Part shown: piece after piece, positions 20,518 to 29,256 of the stretch | Layout of the letters: the number at the start of each line of letters is the position of its first letter | Position numbering within the stretch: position 1 is the first letter of the stretch | From: Amycolatopsis arida | Lineage (GTDB): Bacteria > Actinomycetota > Actinomycetes > Mycobacteriales > Pseudonocardiaceae | NCBI RefSeq assembly: GCF_900115565.1 | Contig: NZ_FOWW01000012.1 | Span: 1 to 64,000 of the forward strand | Reading direction: 5' to 3' | Length of the DNA: 64,000 bases | The notes under the pieces: generated by a model | Database searches by the model: none | What the model was told of the DNA's origin: nothing | What the model saw: the letters and a program-made list of their open reading frames with translations, nothing else | Translations under genes and position numbers: made by a program

Positions 20518-21372
20518 ATGTTCTTGTCCATGTTGCACTGCCGGGTTCGGCACCGATTCCGGCCACCGCGGCCGGACCCCACACCCGAGCAGGACACCCG
20601 CGAGGAGTTGTTACGCCGGGTCCGCTCGGGCGGCGCCATCGTGATCGACGTGCGCCCACGCGAGGAATACGCCGCCGGGCACATCCGCGGCGCGGTGTCG
20701 ATCCCGCTGGACGAACTCGCGGAGCGATTGGCCGAACTCCCGGTCGATCAGGAGATCGTCGCCTACCGCCGCGGGGCGTACTGCGTGTTCTCCCACGACG
20801 CGGTCCGACTGCTCACCGCCCACGGACGTACGGCCCGCCGACTGGTCGACGGCATGCTCGAATGGCGGCTGGCCGATCTGCCGGTGGCCCGCCGAGTTCA
20901 GCTCCGGCGTACGGCCGTGCCGAGGATGTGGAAGGAACTCGGCGTGCGGGCGCCGGGGAACAGGAACCGGTCGAGCCGCTCGATGGCGAAGCCGGACCGC
21001 TCGATCGCGGCGACGGTGTCGCGCCCGGTGTGGCAGCCGCCCGCCAGCCGCGGCCAGACAGTGGCGTCGAGGACACGTTGGACACGTGCCAGGCCGGGCG
21101 TGTCGGCCCGGACGTGTTCGAGGAACCGCAACTGCCCGTCCGGCTTGAGTACCCGGCGGATCTCCCGCAGCGCCGCCTCCTGCTCGCGCACCGAACACAG
21201 CACGAGGGTAACGACGGCTGCGTCGACAGTGGAGTCCTCGACAGGCAGTTGCTCGGCGAGACCGTCGACGACCTCGACCGGTATCGCCGCTCGCCCCGCC
21301 GCGGCGTGGGCGAGTTGCCGCAAACGCGGTTCCGGTTCCACCGCCAGGACACGCGTGACAGTGGACGGGTAG
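20518..21372 (+). CDS. Rhodanese-like protein, active-site Cys replaced, read-through C-terminus
   Basis: Residues about 28-125 match the rhodanese half of ArsR-rhodanese fusions (IVIDVRPREEYAAGHIRGAV, RLVDGMLEWRLADLPV). The N-terminal ArsR DNA-binding domain is missing. The usual AYCRGPYC active loop here reads AYRRGAYC: the catalytic Cys is Arg. Homology stops near 20890, but no stop codon occurs there and the frame runs 475 bp antisense through the methyltransferase gene. I regard only 20518-20900 as meaningful and the whole as probably degenerate. Confidence 0.5.
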   Translation: MFLSMLHCRVRHRFRPPRPDPTPEQDTREELLRRVRSGGAIVIDVRPREEYAAGHIRGAVSIPLDELAERLAELPVDQEIVAYRRGAYCVFSHDAVRLLTAHGRTARRLVDGMLEWRLADLPVARRVQLRRTAVPRMWKELGVRAPGNRNRSSRSMAKPDRSIAATVSRPVWQPPASRGQTVASRTRWTRARPGVSARTCSRNRNCPSGLSTRRISRSAASCSRTEHSTRVTTAASTVESSTGSCSARPSTTSTGIAARPAAAWASCRKRGSGSTARTRVTVDG

Positions 21373-21527
21373 TGTGCGAAGTTGAGCCCGTCACCGGCGC
21401 CGACCTCCACCACTTCGCCGGTGACGCCCGCGAGCAGCGCCTGCCGGCGTTCCGCCATACCGCCCCGCTCCATCGCCCGGCCCATCATCGGGTAGAGCCG
21501 CGCGAAGACTGGATGCCGCATCGACAT
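20898..21527 (-). CDS. Class I SAM-dependent methyltransferase
   Basis: I start at the ATG at 21527 (MSMRHPVFARLYP), 5 nt beyond the P450 stop; a GTG at 21539 overlapping that stop is an alternative. The protein has about 209 residues. The SAM-binding motif I is VVEVGAGDGLNFAHY near residue 45, followed by an acidic end of strand 2 (VLAVEPEP) and VDAAVVTLVLCSV as motif IV. It closely follows the P450 gene and is likely co-transcribed. Substrate unknown; membrane-lipid or small-molecule methylation is typical for this subfamily. Confidence 0.8.
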   Translation of the reverse strand: MSMRHPVFARLYPMMGRAMERGGMAERRQALLAGVTGEVVEVGAGDGLNFAHYPSTVTRVLAVEPEPRLRQLAHAAAGRAAIPVEVVDGLAEQLPVEDSTVDAAVVTLVLCSVREQEAALREIRRVLKPDGQLRFLEHVRADTPGLARVQRVLDATVWPRLAGGCHTGRDTVAAIERSGFAIERLDRFLFPGARTPSSFHILGTAVRRS

Positions 21528-21532
21528 GCCGA

Positions 21533-22708
21533 TCACCACCGCACCGGAAGCTCGACCACACCGCCGGTCAGCACGTCGCGACGCGTCCGCAACTCCTCCA
21601 CGCCAACGGCCAGTTCCAATGTGGGGAACCGGCGGGCGAGCTGCGAGAACACGACCTGCAGCTCAATGCGGGCCAGCGGTGCGCCGATGCAGTACCGCGC
21701 GCCGTGCCCGAAGGTGAGATGGGCGGCGGCCGAGCGGGTGATGTCCAGCCTGTCGGGTTCGGCGAACACAGCCGGGTCGTGGTTGGCGGCGCCGTTGTCC
21801 AGCAGCACGAGGTCCCCGGCCCGGATGACGACCCCTTCGATCTCCAGGTCGGTGCGCGCGTAGCGGGGAATCCCGCCGCCGCCCCTGCCGGGTGCCCGCA
21901 GGATCTCCTCCACCGCGCCCGGCACCAGGTCGGGCCGGTCGACCAGGGCCTGCCACTGCTCCGGGTTGGCCAGTAACAGCAGCGCGCCCAGGCCGATCTG
22001 CACGACCGTGGTCTCGTGTCCGGCGAACAGCAACGCCATGGACAACCCGGCGGCCTCGGCGTCGGACACCCCGTCGGTCGAGCAGAGCCGGGAGATCACA
22101 TCGTCGCCGGGGTCGGTCCGCTTGCGGGCGACCAGTCTGAGGCCGTAGCCGAACAGCTCTCCCAACCCCTGTTCGGATCGGGCGCGGTCGCGGGTGTTGG
22201 CGGCGTCGGCGGTCCACGCGCGGAACCGGTCGCGGTCCTCGTAGGGAACGCCGAGCAGTTCGCAGATCACCAGGATCGGCAACGGCAGCGCCACCGCGGC
22301 GTGCAGGTCCGCCGACGATCCGTGCTCGACCATCTCGTCCAGCAGCCCGGCGGTCAGGACCTCCACCCTGGATCGCAGTGCCTTCATGTGCCGGGGCGAG
22401 AAGTGGGGCCGTAGCAGGGACCGCATCCGGGCGTGGTCGGCCTGTTCGGTGCCGAAGTCGCCGAGCGGGCCGCCGAACAGCGCCGACTCGCCGGTCCGGG
22501 CCGCGGTCTCCGGGGCGGGGTGGGAACGGCCGAGCCGGTCGTCGTCCAGTAACCGCCGCACGTCGGCGTGGCCGGTGACCAGCCACGCCTCGTCACCCAC
22601 GGCGGTGCGCACCCGGTGGACCGGGCCGCGGAACTGAAGTTCGCGGAGCAGCGGCGCGACCCGCAGCGGATCCGACTGCTCGAACGGCAACTGCACGGGG
22701 GCGACCAT
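21533..22708 (-). CDS. Cytochrome P450
   Basis: The start is the ATG at 22708, 5 nt after GGAGG, giving 391 residues, a normal length for soluble actinobacterial P450s. The I-helix motif AGHETT lies near residue 230, the ExxR motif (EEILR) near 267 and the haem-ligand loop FGHGARYCIGAPLAR near 332-346 with the proximal Cys. The enzyme would hydroxylate or epoxidise a small molecule using ferredoxin/NADPH electrons; no ferredoxin gene is adjacent. The divergent TetR gene is its likely regulator and the downstream methyltransferase its likely partner. Confidence 0.92.
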   Translation of the reverse strand: MVAPVQLPFEQSDPLRVAPLLRELQFRGPVHRVRTAVGDEAWLVTGHADVRRLLDDDRLGRSHPAPETAARTGESALFGGPLGDFGTEQADHARMRSLLRPHFSPRHMKALRSRVEVLTAGLLDEMVEHGSSADLHAAVALPLPILVICELLGVPYEDRDRFRAWTADAANTRDRARSEQGLGELFGYGLRLVARKRTDPGDDVISRLCSTDGVSDAEAAGLSMALLFAGHETTVVQIGLGALLLLANPEQWQALVDRPDLVPGAVEEILRAPGRGGGGIPRYARTDLEIEGVVIRAGDLVLLDNGAANHDPAVFAEPDRLDITRSAAAHLTFGHGARYCIGAPLARIELQVVFSQLARRFPTLELAVGVEELRTRRDVLTGGVVELPVRW

Positions 22709-22796
22709 GACGACCTCCATCAAGTCCAAGCCATCTTGTATAAGATTACTTAAACAAAATACTCGTATAGTCTGCCTTGAGCAAGGGGAGGTCGTT
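22709..22796. promoter_or_regulatory. AT-rich divergent promoter region, P450/TetR
   Basis: The 88 bp between the two starts include an AT-rich core (22734-22773, e.g. TTGTATAAGATTACTTAAAC) in otherwise GC-rich DNA. It carries TATA-like -10 candidates for both directions and imperfect GTATA/TATAG inverted halves. This is the expected TetR operator site. Confidence 0.5.
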
Positions 22797-23408
22797 GTGG
22801 TGGCAGACGCCGGGCAACCCGCTCGACGAAGGTCGGGGAGCGGACCCGAGCGTGCCCGGCGCATGCCACGCGCCGAGCGGCGCGAGCAGATCCTCGACGC
22901 GGCCACCCGTGCCTTCGCCCGCACGGGATTCGCCGCCACCGGCCTCGACGACGTTGCCGCCGAGGCCGGCGTCACCCATGTGATCCTCTACCGGCACTTC
23001 GCCTCGAAGAGCGAGCTCTACCGCGCCGTGCTCGACCGCGCCTGTACCCGACTTGCCGACACCGTCGGGACCGACGACTTCGACAGCACCAGCCTGCCCG
23101 CGCTGATCCGTGCCGCCGCCGCGGACCCCGACGGTTTCCGGCTGCTGTTCCGGCACGCGGCCCGGGAACCGGAGTTCCGCGACGTGGTCGACGCGATCCG
23201 GTCCGGATCGACCGAGGTCGCACACCGACACCTCGGCGCCGCGATCCCCGAGGGCCCGTGGCGGGACTGGGCGGCACACGTCGTCCCCACCTTCACCCTC
23301 GAAGCCGTCATCGCCTGGCTCGACCTCGGCCAACCCGACCCAGAGGGCGCCGCCGAACGCATCGGCCGCGCCATCCACGGCGTCATCCAGGCCGCCCACA
23401 CCGACTGA
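22797..23408 (+). CDS. TetR-family regulator divergent to P450
   Basis: The GTG start at 22797 lies 6 nt after GGGGAGG, giving 203 residues. The TetR N-terminal domain is at about 25-75 (REQILDAATRAFARTGFAAT, VTHVILYRHFASKSELYRAV). The C-terminal half is a variable ligand domain. Divergent placement with an AT-rich spacer predicts control of the P450-methyltransferase pair and of itself. Confidence 0.88.
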   Translation: MVADAGQPARRRSGSGPERARRMPRAERREQILDAATRAFARTGFAATGLDDVAAEAGVTHVILYRHFASKSELYRAVLDRACTRLADTVGTDDFDSTSLPALIRAAAADPDGFRLLFRHAAREPEFRDVVDAIRSGSTEVAHRHLGAAIPEGPWRDWAAHVVPTFTLEAVIAWLDLGQPDPEGAAERIGRAIHGVIQAAHTD

Positions 23409-23536
23409 ACAACGCGGCTACGACGCGATCTGCCCCGGGCTTCGCGGAGTGGCGTTGCTGGATCTCCTGCCACGGTGGTCGCGTTCTCGAGCTCTACCGG
23501 GGTGACCATGGAGCACGCCGAGGCGGCTGTGGCGCC

Positions 23537-23655
23537 GCCCGGCGGTTGTGCCAGATGTCGAGGTACTCGACGGTGTGATCGCGCAGATAGTTCACGGCGA
23601 CCTTGGCGCCATACTGGGCGAACCGGTGCGCGGTGCGCGCGCCGATGCCGCGACA
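23537..23655 (-). pseudogene. Short-chain dehydrogenase fragment
   Basis: A stretch reads RGIGARTAHRFAQYGAKVAV then NYLRDH, the cofactor-binding turn (GxxxGIG) and second strand of SDR enzymes. Nothing else of the family is present; the fragment is fused directly to the end of the VanY relic. Confidence 0.5.
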
Positions 23656-23659
23656 TATA

Positions 23660-24015
23660 TGGGTGGGCAACCACGACCGATCGCCTGGGGGCGCAGTTCG
23701 TAGTGCCAGGGCTCGTTGCTGTAGATCTGGCACAGTCCGTACCTGGCGCCATGCTCCGACCGCCACGCCGTGGCATCGAAAGACCCGATGTCGACCGCGT
23801 CCCCCCCGACACGTGAGCGGACGTGTCCGCGGTGGCGACCCATCGGGCAGCTTCCTCTTCAGAGCCGTACTGCGAGACCCCCTCGCGAAGAAGCCGATTC
23901 TGGTACTCCGGTGAACGCCAGCCGCTGTTGACGTAGAACTCGACGCCGTCGGCAGCGGCATCCGTCGCCGCTTCGCGCAGGGCCTGGAGCAGATCGGGGT
24001 CGAGGTTGGCGGGTC
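23660..24015 (-). pseudogene. vanY: VanY-like D,D-carboxypeptidase (M15) remnant
   Basis: One frame gives DPDLLQALREAATDAAADGV, EFYVNSGWRSPEYQ and AARWVATADTSAHVSG; the next frame continues DAVDIGSFDATAW, YGLCQIYSNEPWHYELRP. These are the VanY zinc (SAHVSGDAVDIG, EPWHYELRP) and substrate motifs. The frame change falls in a run of seven G at about 23800-23806. The signal peptide and N-terminus are lost, and the C-terminus breaks at GCPP. VanY trims terminal D-Ala from peptidoglycan precursors; its position beside a VanR-like regulator agrees with that. Confidence 0.65.
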
Positions 24016-24133
24016 GTTGTTCGTGCTGATGCGATTCGACTCATGCTGCCAGTCACAAGGGAGCGCGGTGTTGCCAGCACGTACGTGGTTCTCGATATGC
24101 CGACGATATGCTCCGGCTCGTAGCATCGAGAGC

Positions 24134-24829
24134 ATGCGTGTGTTGGTCGTCGAGGACGAGCCCTACATGGCAGAGGCCATCCGTGATGGGCTGCGCCTGG
24201 AAGCGATCGCGGCCGACATCGCCGGTGACGGCGACACCGCTCTGGAGCTGCTGAGCATCAACGCCTACGACATCGCCGTCCTCGACCGCGACATTCCCGG
24301 GCCCTCCGGTGACGAGATCGCCGAACGCATCGTCGCCTCCGGCAGCGGCATGCCGATCCTGATGCTGACCGCTGCCGACCGGCTCGACGACAAGGCCTCC
24401 GGGTTCGAGCTCGGAGCCGACGACTACCTCACCAAGCCGTTCGAACTCCGAGAACTCGTGCTCAGGCTCAGAGCACTCGACCGCAGGCGCGCGTACAACA
24501 GGCCGCCGGTGCGGAAGATCGCGGGTCTGCGGCTGGATCCGTTCCGCCGCGAGGTCTACCGCGATGGCCGCTACGTCGCGCTGACCAGGAAGCAGTTCGC
24601 CGTGCTCGAAGTTCTCGTCGCCGCCGAGGGTGGTGTCATCAGCGCCGAAGAGCTCCTGGAGCGGGCATGGGATGAGAACGCCGACCCGTTCACCAACGCC
24701 GTGCGCATCACGGTCTCGGCCCTACGCAAGCGACTCGACGAACCCTGGATCATCGCCACCGTGCCCGGCGTCGGCTACCGCATCGACACCCAACCAGACA
24801 CCGGGCGTGCGGGAGGCGAGCGTGGATAG
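24134..24829 (+). CDS. vanR: VanR-like OmpR-family response regulator
   Basis: The protein has 231 residues and starts MRVLVVEDEPYMAEAI. The receiver domain (1-115) has the acidic pocket (ED), a phosphoacceptor Asp in VLDRDIPGPSG, and GADDYLTKPF with the conserved Lys. The C-terminal winged helix (about 130-225) contains LTRKQFAVLEVLVAAEGGVI and VRITVSALRKRL. The sequence resembles the VanR branch of actinomycetes. Its stop overlaps a GTG that begins the kinase gene, but that kinase is reduced to a stub, so the regulator is now an orphan. Confidence 0.82.
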   Translation: MRVLVVEDEPYMAEAIRDGLRLEAIAADIAGDGDTALELLSINAYDIAVLDRDIPGPSGDEIAERIVASGSGMPILMLTAADRLDDKASGFELGADDYLTKPFELRELVLRLRALDRRRAYNRPPVRKIAGLRLDPFRREVYRDGRYVALTRKQFAVLEVLVAAEGGVISAEELLERAWDENADPFTNAVRITVSALRKRLDEPWIIATVPGVGYRIDTQPDTGRAGGERG

Positions 24830-24866
24830 GGCGCCTGGGCTGAGCGTTCGCCTCAAACTCACCCTC
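24822..24866 (+). pseudogene. Sensor histidine kinase stub (VanS-like)
   Basis: From the GTG at 24822, overlapping the regulator stop, the frame reads DRAPGLSVRLKLTL, the usual cytoplasmic start of the partner kinase. It then leaves the family abruptly: no HAMP, His-box or ATPase domain follows. Confidence 0.5.
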
Positions 24867-25518
24867 AGACTGTTCCACACCGCGCGGTTGAGCACCGGGG
24901 CCGTGGCCTGCGAGATGGTCGACTGTGCCTGCCCGCGGCCCCGCTATGGCGAGCCGGATGCCGCGCCGTCCTGACCGACGGTACCCACCTGGTCGGTGAT
25001 CTGCTGCCGTCCGGCAGCGCGTTGGGCTCGGCGAGCCTGCCTGGGCCGACCACCTGCACCTGCCAGGACTGCCAGGCCGCCGGTATCGCACGGAAGCCGA
25101 CGCGGGCCGTTCTTCTAGCGGGACACGGTGCTGTTGTGGCAGCAGTCGCGGCTGGTGGGCCGGCCGCGGTCAGCGCGGTGGCTGGCCGCCACCGTCGCCG
25201 TGGTGGTGGCGGGCTGGCTGGTGGCCGGTGGGGGCGGTGGCCGAGCTGGCCGGGCGGCTGCCGGGCGAGGACGAGTCGCTGTCCGGGTTGGTGTGGCTGG
25301 CCGCGCTGGTCGGCGCGGTCGGGCACGTACTGGCGGTGCTGCGCCGGGAGGGACCTTGCCGCGTGATTACCGGGCACGCTGACTTGATCACGGGGTGCCC
25401 GGATGCGGTTCCGCCAGCGACAACAGTGCTCACATGGCTTCGATCTGGATCAACTGCTGCTCCACAGGCGGATCGGTGACGGGCAACGCGTTCCCGCTGG
25501 AACGTCCGCAAGGGGTCG
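24867..25518. other. Degenerate region, membrane-protein-like scraps
   Basis: Two frames hold hydrophobic pieces that would join across a frameshift near 25225 (SARWLAATVAVVVAGWLVAG, then ESLSGLVWLAALVGAVGHVL). No family is recognised. The region looks like a decayed membrane protein gene. Confidence 0.35.
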
Positions 25519-26355
25519 CTAGCCGGGCGTCTCGTCGCGCTCGCTTCTTTGCGCGAAGCGCTGGAACTGCCCTGCGTGTATGTCGCTTACCCATTCCCAG
25601 CCAGGCTCGGCCGATGAGCCGATCCGCGGGTCTTCGGGAACATCCCCGGCACGCAGGGCATGTACGTACGCGCGATCCTGTTCGATCCTTGCGCTTACCT
25701 GACCAGCTCTGCCGACGGATCCGTGACCCGGGACGACGGCATCAACGTCGTCCGCCACGTCTTCGAGCAGTCGCAGCCCGACGAGGTAGTCCTCGATCGG
25801 GTCATTGGTGCTGTTCACGTCGTCGAGCATCGGAATGAACACATCAGAGAGCATGTCGCCGGCAACGAGAACCCCGCGTTCTTCGATCAACAGTGCCGCA
25901 TGGCCCGGGGCATGCGCCGGATGCTCAATAATGCGGACTTGAGGGCCATCCCAAGGAATCTGCGCAGTTTCAACAGGCAGACCCGTAATGAGGCCGAACA
26001 GGTCCAGTGGTACCTCTTCGGCGATTTCCGGCGGTAACCCCTCGGAAACGCGGGCCTTCCATCCGGCGCTCGCCAGCAGATCTTGCATAGCAGCCGCACA
26101 GCGGGCTGTCCCGTAACGAGGCGCTTCGCCAAGTTCGGGATGCCAGAGCACGTGATCCCAATCAGGATGCGTCGCGAAGCCTGCTACAACGGGCTGGCCC
26201 AACTTACGAAGGTCATTCGCCAGGCAGACCATCTCATCGCCGCGGATCCCGGGGTCGATCAGCAACACGCCGGCCCGGCCCTGCACGACAACAGTGTTGT
26301 TCCGGAGCGACTCGCTCTGGTGGATCAGCACACCCTCAGCAACCTGCGTCAGCAT
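25519..26355 (-). CDS. MBL-fold metallo-hydrolase
   Basis: The start is the ATG at 26355 with GGAGGAGGAG upstream, giving 278 residues. Metal motifs: THPDWDHVLWH (HxDxDH rather than HxHxDH), a His in HAPGHAALL, the bridging Asp in GVLVAGDMLSD and VVPGHG near the C-terminus. Replacement of the second His of motif 1 by Asp is seen in some MBL subfamilies; I cannot say whether it is active on thioesters or lactones. The gene sits directly downstream of a decayed DHFR-like gene, whose 3' end it appears to have replaced. Confidence 0.8.
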   Translation of the reverse strand: MLTQVAEGVLIHQSESLRNNTVVVQGRAGVLLIDPGIRGDEMVCLANDLRKLGQPVVAGFATHPDWDHVLWHPELGEAPRYGTARCAAAMQDLLASAGWKARVSEGLPPEIAEEVPLDLFGLITGLPVETAQIPWDGPQVRIIEHPAHAPGHAALLIEERGVLVAGDMLSDVFIPMLDDVNSTNDPIEDYLVGLRLLEDVADDVDAVVPGHGSVGRAGQVSARIEQDRAYVHALRAGDVPEDPRIGSSAEPGWEWVSDIHAGQFQRFAQRSERDETPG

Positions 26356-26369
26356 GAGGCTCCTCCTCC

Positions 26370-26729
26370 GCTTGTAGTTTGCACCGCCGTCCGAGACGCC
26401 CGGTCCGTACCGCCTCCGCGGGGTCATAGTCGAGGAAGGTGACTCCGTCGGCGGGTCTCGCGTCGTCGAGGTGGTGGGTGAGCACGAAGATCGGTCCGTC
26501 CCAGTCGCCGCCGTATGGGGCGGCCCCCGCTCGTGGCGGCGATGTCCCAACCATCCCTACCCCCGAGCACGGCGCCCGTGGTCGTGACGTACTCGCCTTC
26601 CAGGCCCGGGCGGTTTGTCCCGACCATCCAGTCCATCGCGTGGTTCGGGCTCGCCACGAAGCCGTCCAGCGACATCGTGAAGTGCCGGAGCACCTTTCCT
26701 TCCGTGGTCTGCGGCTTGGTGTCGTTCAT
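26370..26729 (-). pseudogene. DHFR-like (RibD C-terminal) protein, frameshifted and truncated
   Basis: It starts MNDTKPQTTEGKVLRHFTMS with SLDGFVASPNHAMDWM, typical of the family. Near 26520 the reading shifts to PYGGDWDGPIFVLTHH, ADGVTFLDYDPAEAV, and ends about 60 residues too early next to the MBL gene. At least one frameshift and a 3' deletion. Confidence 0.65.
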
Positions 26730-26753
26730 TCATGGTCTCCTGTCGTGGGTTGT

Positions 26754-26791
26754 GTTGTCACCCTGGCTCAGCCCAGAGCCAGGGTGACAAC
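26754..26791 (-). terminator. 16-bp perfect hairpin at the end of the EamA gene
   Basis: GTTGTCACCCTGGCTC (26754-26769), a 6-nt loop, and its exact complement (26776-26791). The stop codon of the EamA reading frame lies inside the hairpin. There is no T-run, so an actinobacterial stem-only terminator is assumed. Confidence 0.6.
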
Positions 26792-27627
26792 TGCGAGGGT
26801 GCAGATGCCGATGCCCGTTCGCTGCCTGGCGCAGACCCGCTCTCCGAGCACGCCGGCCGCGAGCAGCACGGTGACGGCCGGGTAGAGGGAGGCAAGGACT
26901 CCGGCGATGCCGAGGCTCGCCGCTCCGGTAGCGACCATGAACGCGAGGGTGCCCGATGCGCCGAGCACGCCGGAGGCACTGCCCCAGCCGACCACGCCTG
27001 CGACCATGCCGCGGCGGGGACGCCAAGGCTGTCCGAGGCTCGTGGCGGCAACCATGGTCAGGATCGCGCCGATCAGTTGGTTGGCGGCCAGCGGCAGCAG
27101 GCCGGCGTCAGCCGAGATCTGGGCGAGTGCGATGAACAGAACCCCGAAGCCGACGCCCGCGATGGCGCCGTCGACGAGCGCTCCCCGCGTGCGCGCCGGT
27201 CGATCCGGTCGATCCCATGTGGTTTCGCGGGAGACCAACCAGATCCCCGGAAGTGCGGCGAGCACACCGACCCAGACCAACCAACCAGGACGCTCGCCGA
27301 GGACCACACCCACCAACACGGGCAGGACCGCGGCCCCGACCGCCGAGATCGGCGCCACGAGGCCCATCCGGCCACGGGCGAGCCCGCGGAACAGGAAGAT
27401 GCTGCCGGTCGCCGAGCCGACTCCGGCCAGCAGCGCCCAGGCGAAGTCCGACGCGCCGGGCTACCCGGCAGCAACCGGCCAGCCACGAGCATGACCAGCG
27501 CGCCAGCCGACTGCCCGACCAGAACGACTTGCCATGAGGAGTACCGGCGCGAGCCCACGCCGCCCGCGAAGTCCGCGGCGCCGTACGCGAGAGCCGACGA
27601 GAGCGCCAAGATGATTCCGAGGTTCAT
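26768..27627 (-). pseudogene. EamA/DMT-family exporter with one frameshift
   Basis: The first frame (27627 to about 27465) reads MNLGIILALSSALAYGAADF and ALVMLVAGRLLPG. The second carries on as DFAWALLAGVGSATGSIF, GLARGRMGLVAPISAVGAAV to GICTLAVVTLALG. Together they make a normal ten-helix drug/metabolite transporter of about 285 residues, split by one indel near 27462. The divergent MocR regulator is intact; MocR-EamA pairs are common and often concern vitamin B6 or amino-compound export. Confidence 0.7.
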
Positions 27628-27710
27628 GGCATCGATCCTGAGGTCGATGCGGTCCAGTCTGAAGGTCCACTCGCGGACCCACGGAGCGGACCATTTGGTG
27701 TACTGGTGGC
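27628..27710. promoter_or_regulatory. Divergent MocR/EamA promoter with GGTCCA direct repeats
   Basis: GGTCCA occurs at 27651-27656 and 27664-27669, 13 bp apart, with a related GGACCA at 27688-27693. MocR proteins usually bind direct repeats of this kind near the divergent start. A suggestion only. Confidence 0.35.
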
Positions 27711-29147
27711 ATGATGGTGGACTGGACGCGCGGTGGCCCCGACGTTCTGGTGGTGCTGGACCGCCGCGCTGGACCGCTCGGGATTCAGATCCAGGACCAG
27801 CTGCGGGCGGCGATCCGCGACCGACGGCTCGGCGCCGGCGAACGCTTGCCGTCGACTCGACGCCTGGCCGAGTTGCTCGGCGTCTCCCGCGGCACCATCG
27901 TCGATGTTTACGAGCAGTTACTGGCCGAGGGATATGTCGAGTCGGCGGTCGGCTCCGGGACGCGGGTGGCCGCGATGCCGGCCGGCGGGCCGGCCGGGCA
28001 AGCGCCCGGCGTCGTCGCGGCCTCGTCGTCCCGACCGATCGAGGCCGACTTCGAGTACGGCATCCCGGATCTCGGCTCGGTGCCGTTGACCGACTGGAGT
28101 TGGGCGGTGTCGAAGGCGACGCGGACCCTTCCGACCGCCGAGTTGGGTGACGAGGATCCGGCCGGTTCGAGGCACCTGCGAGAGGTTGTCACCGCCTACC
28201 ACCGTCGCGTTCGGTCGGGCTGCGCGGTCGCCGAGGACGCCGTCGTCGTCTCCGGTTTCCGGCAGGGACTGGCTCTCGCCCTCGCGACGCTGGCACAGCA
28301 CGGCATCCAGCGCATCGCGCTGGAGGATCCCGGCCCTCGCGAGCACGACGTCATCGCCCGCCGCGCGGGTCTGGACGCTGTGCCGGTTCCCGTTGACGAC
28401 CACGGCCTCGACGTGGGCCGCCTGCGCGAGACCGGGGCACGGGCGGTGCTGTTGACACCGGCCCACCAGTGCCCCACCGGTGTCGCGCTCGGCCCGTCGC
28501 GGCGACGCGACCTGGTTGCCTGGGCGGACGAGGTCGACGGGGTGATCCTCGAGGACGACTACGACGCCGAATTCCGATACGACCGTCAGCCGGTCGGCTC
28601 ACTGCAGGGCCTCAACCCGGCCCGGGTGATCGCCCTGGGATCAGTCAGCAAGACGCTCGCACCCGCGATCCGGCTAGGCTGGGTGCTCGCGCCACCGCGG
28701 TTCGTGCCGGGGATCGTCGAGGAGAAGCGGCTCAGCTCTCGCGGCGCCCCCGGCCTGGACCAGGAAGCGCTGGCGCTGCTCATGGAGTCGGGCCGTTTCG
28801 ACCGCCACTTGCGACGCGTGCGGGAGATCTACCGCGCACGCCGGGATGTGCTGGCAGCCGAGGCCGAGGCCGCCTTCGGGCCGGGCCGGTTACACGGGCT
28901 GGCGGCCGGCTGTCACGCCCTGCTGCGCCTCTCCGACGGGACATCCGAGCGCGCCGTCGTGGCGACCGCAGCGACCATGGGCGTCCGAGTCAAGGGACTC
29001 GCCCACTACCGGTTCGCGCCCACAGGCGCGGAAATCGAGCAGCGCCCGCCCGCTCTCGTACTCGGCTTCGGCAACGTCAGCGAACTCCAGATCCGCCGCG
29101 GCATCCGCACCCTCGCCAAAGCCGTCCGACACCAGACCGCACCCTGA
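27711..29147 (+). CDS. MocR/PdxR-family regulator (GntR-aminotransferase fusion)
   Basis: The protein has 478 residues. The N-terminal GntR winged helix is at about 20-90 (ERLPSTRRLAELLGVSRGTI). A fold-type I aminotransferase-like domain follows (LTPAHQCPTG, ILEDDYDAEFRYD), with SVSKTLAPAIRLGW near 310 carrying the PLP-binding Lys. Such proteins sense PLP or an amino compound and activate the divergent gene, here a broken EamA exporter. Confidence 0.9.
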   Translation: MMVDWTRGGPDVLVVLDRRAGPLGIQIQDQLRAAIRDRRLGAGERLPSTRRLAELLGVSRGTIVDVYEQLLAEGYVESAVGSGTRVAAMPAGGPAGQAPGVVAASSSRPIEADFEYGIPDLGSVPLTDWSWAVSKATRTLPTAELGDEDPAGSRHLREVVTAYHRRVRSGCAVAEDAVVVSGFRQGLALALATLAQHGIQRIALEDPGPREHDVIARRAGLDAVPVPVDDHGLDVGRLRETGARAVLLTPAHQCPTGVALGPSRRRDLVAWADEVDGVILEDDYDAEFRYDRQPVGSLQGLNPARVIALGSVSKTLAPAIRLGWVLAPPRFVPGIVEEKRLSSRGAPGLDQEALALLMESGRFDRHLRRVREIYRARRDVLAAEAEAAFGPGRLHGLAAGCHALLRLSDGTSERAVVATAATMGVRVKGLAHYRFAPTGAEIEQRPPALVLGFGNVSELQIRRGIRTLAKAVRHQTAP

Positions 29148-29256
29148 CAGACGACAACGCCACGCCGACATCGTCACCTACCTCGACCATCGCGTCACTG
29201 GCCACTTCGCCACCCGGCAGACGCTCCAGACGATCTCTCACGGGCGAAAGCGACAA

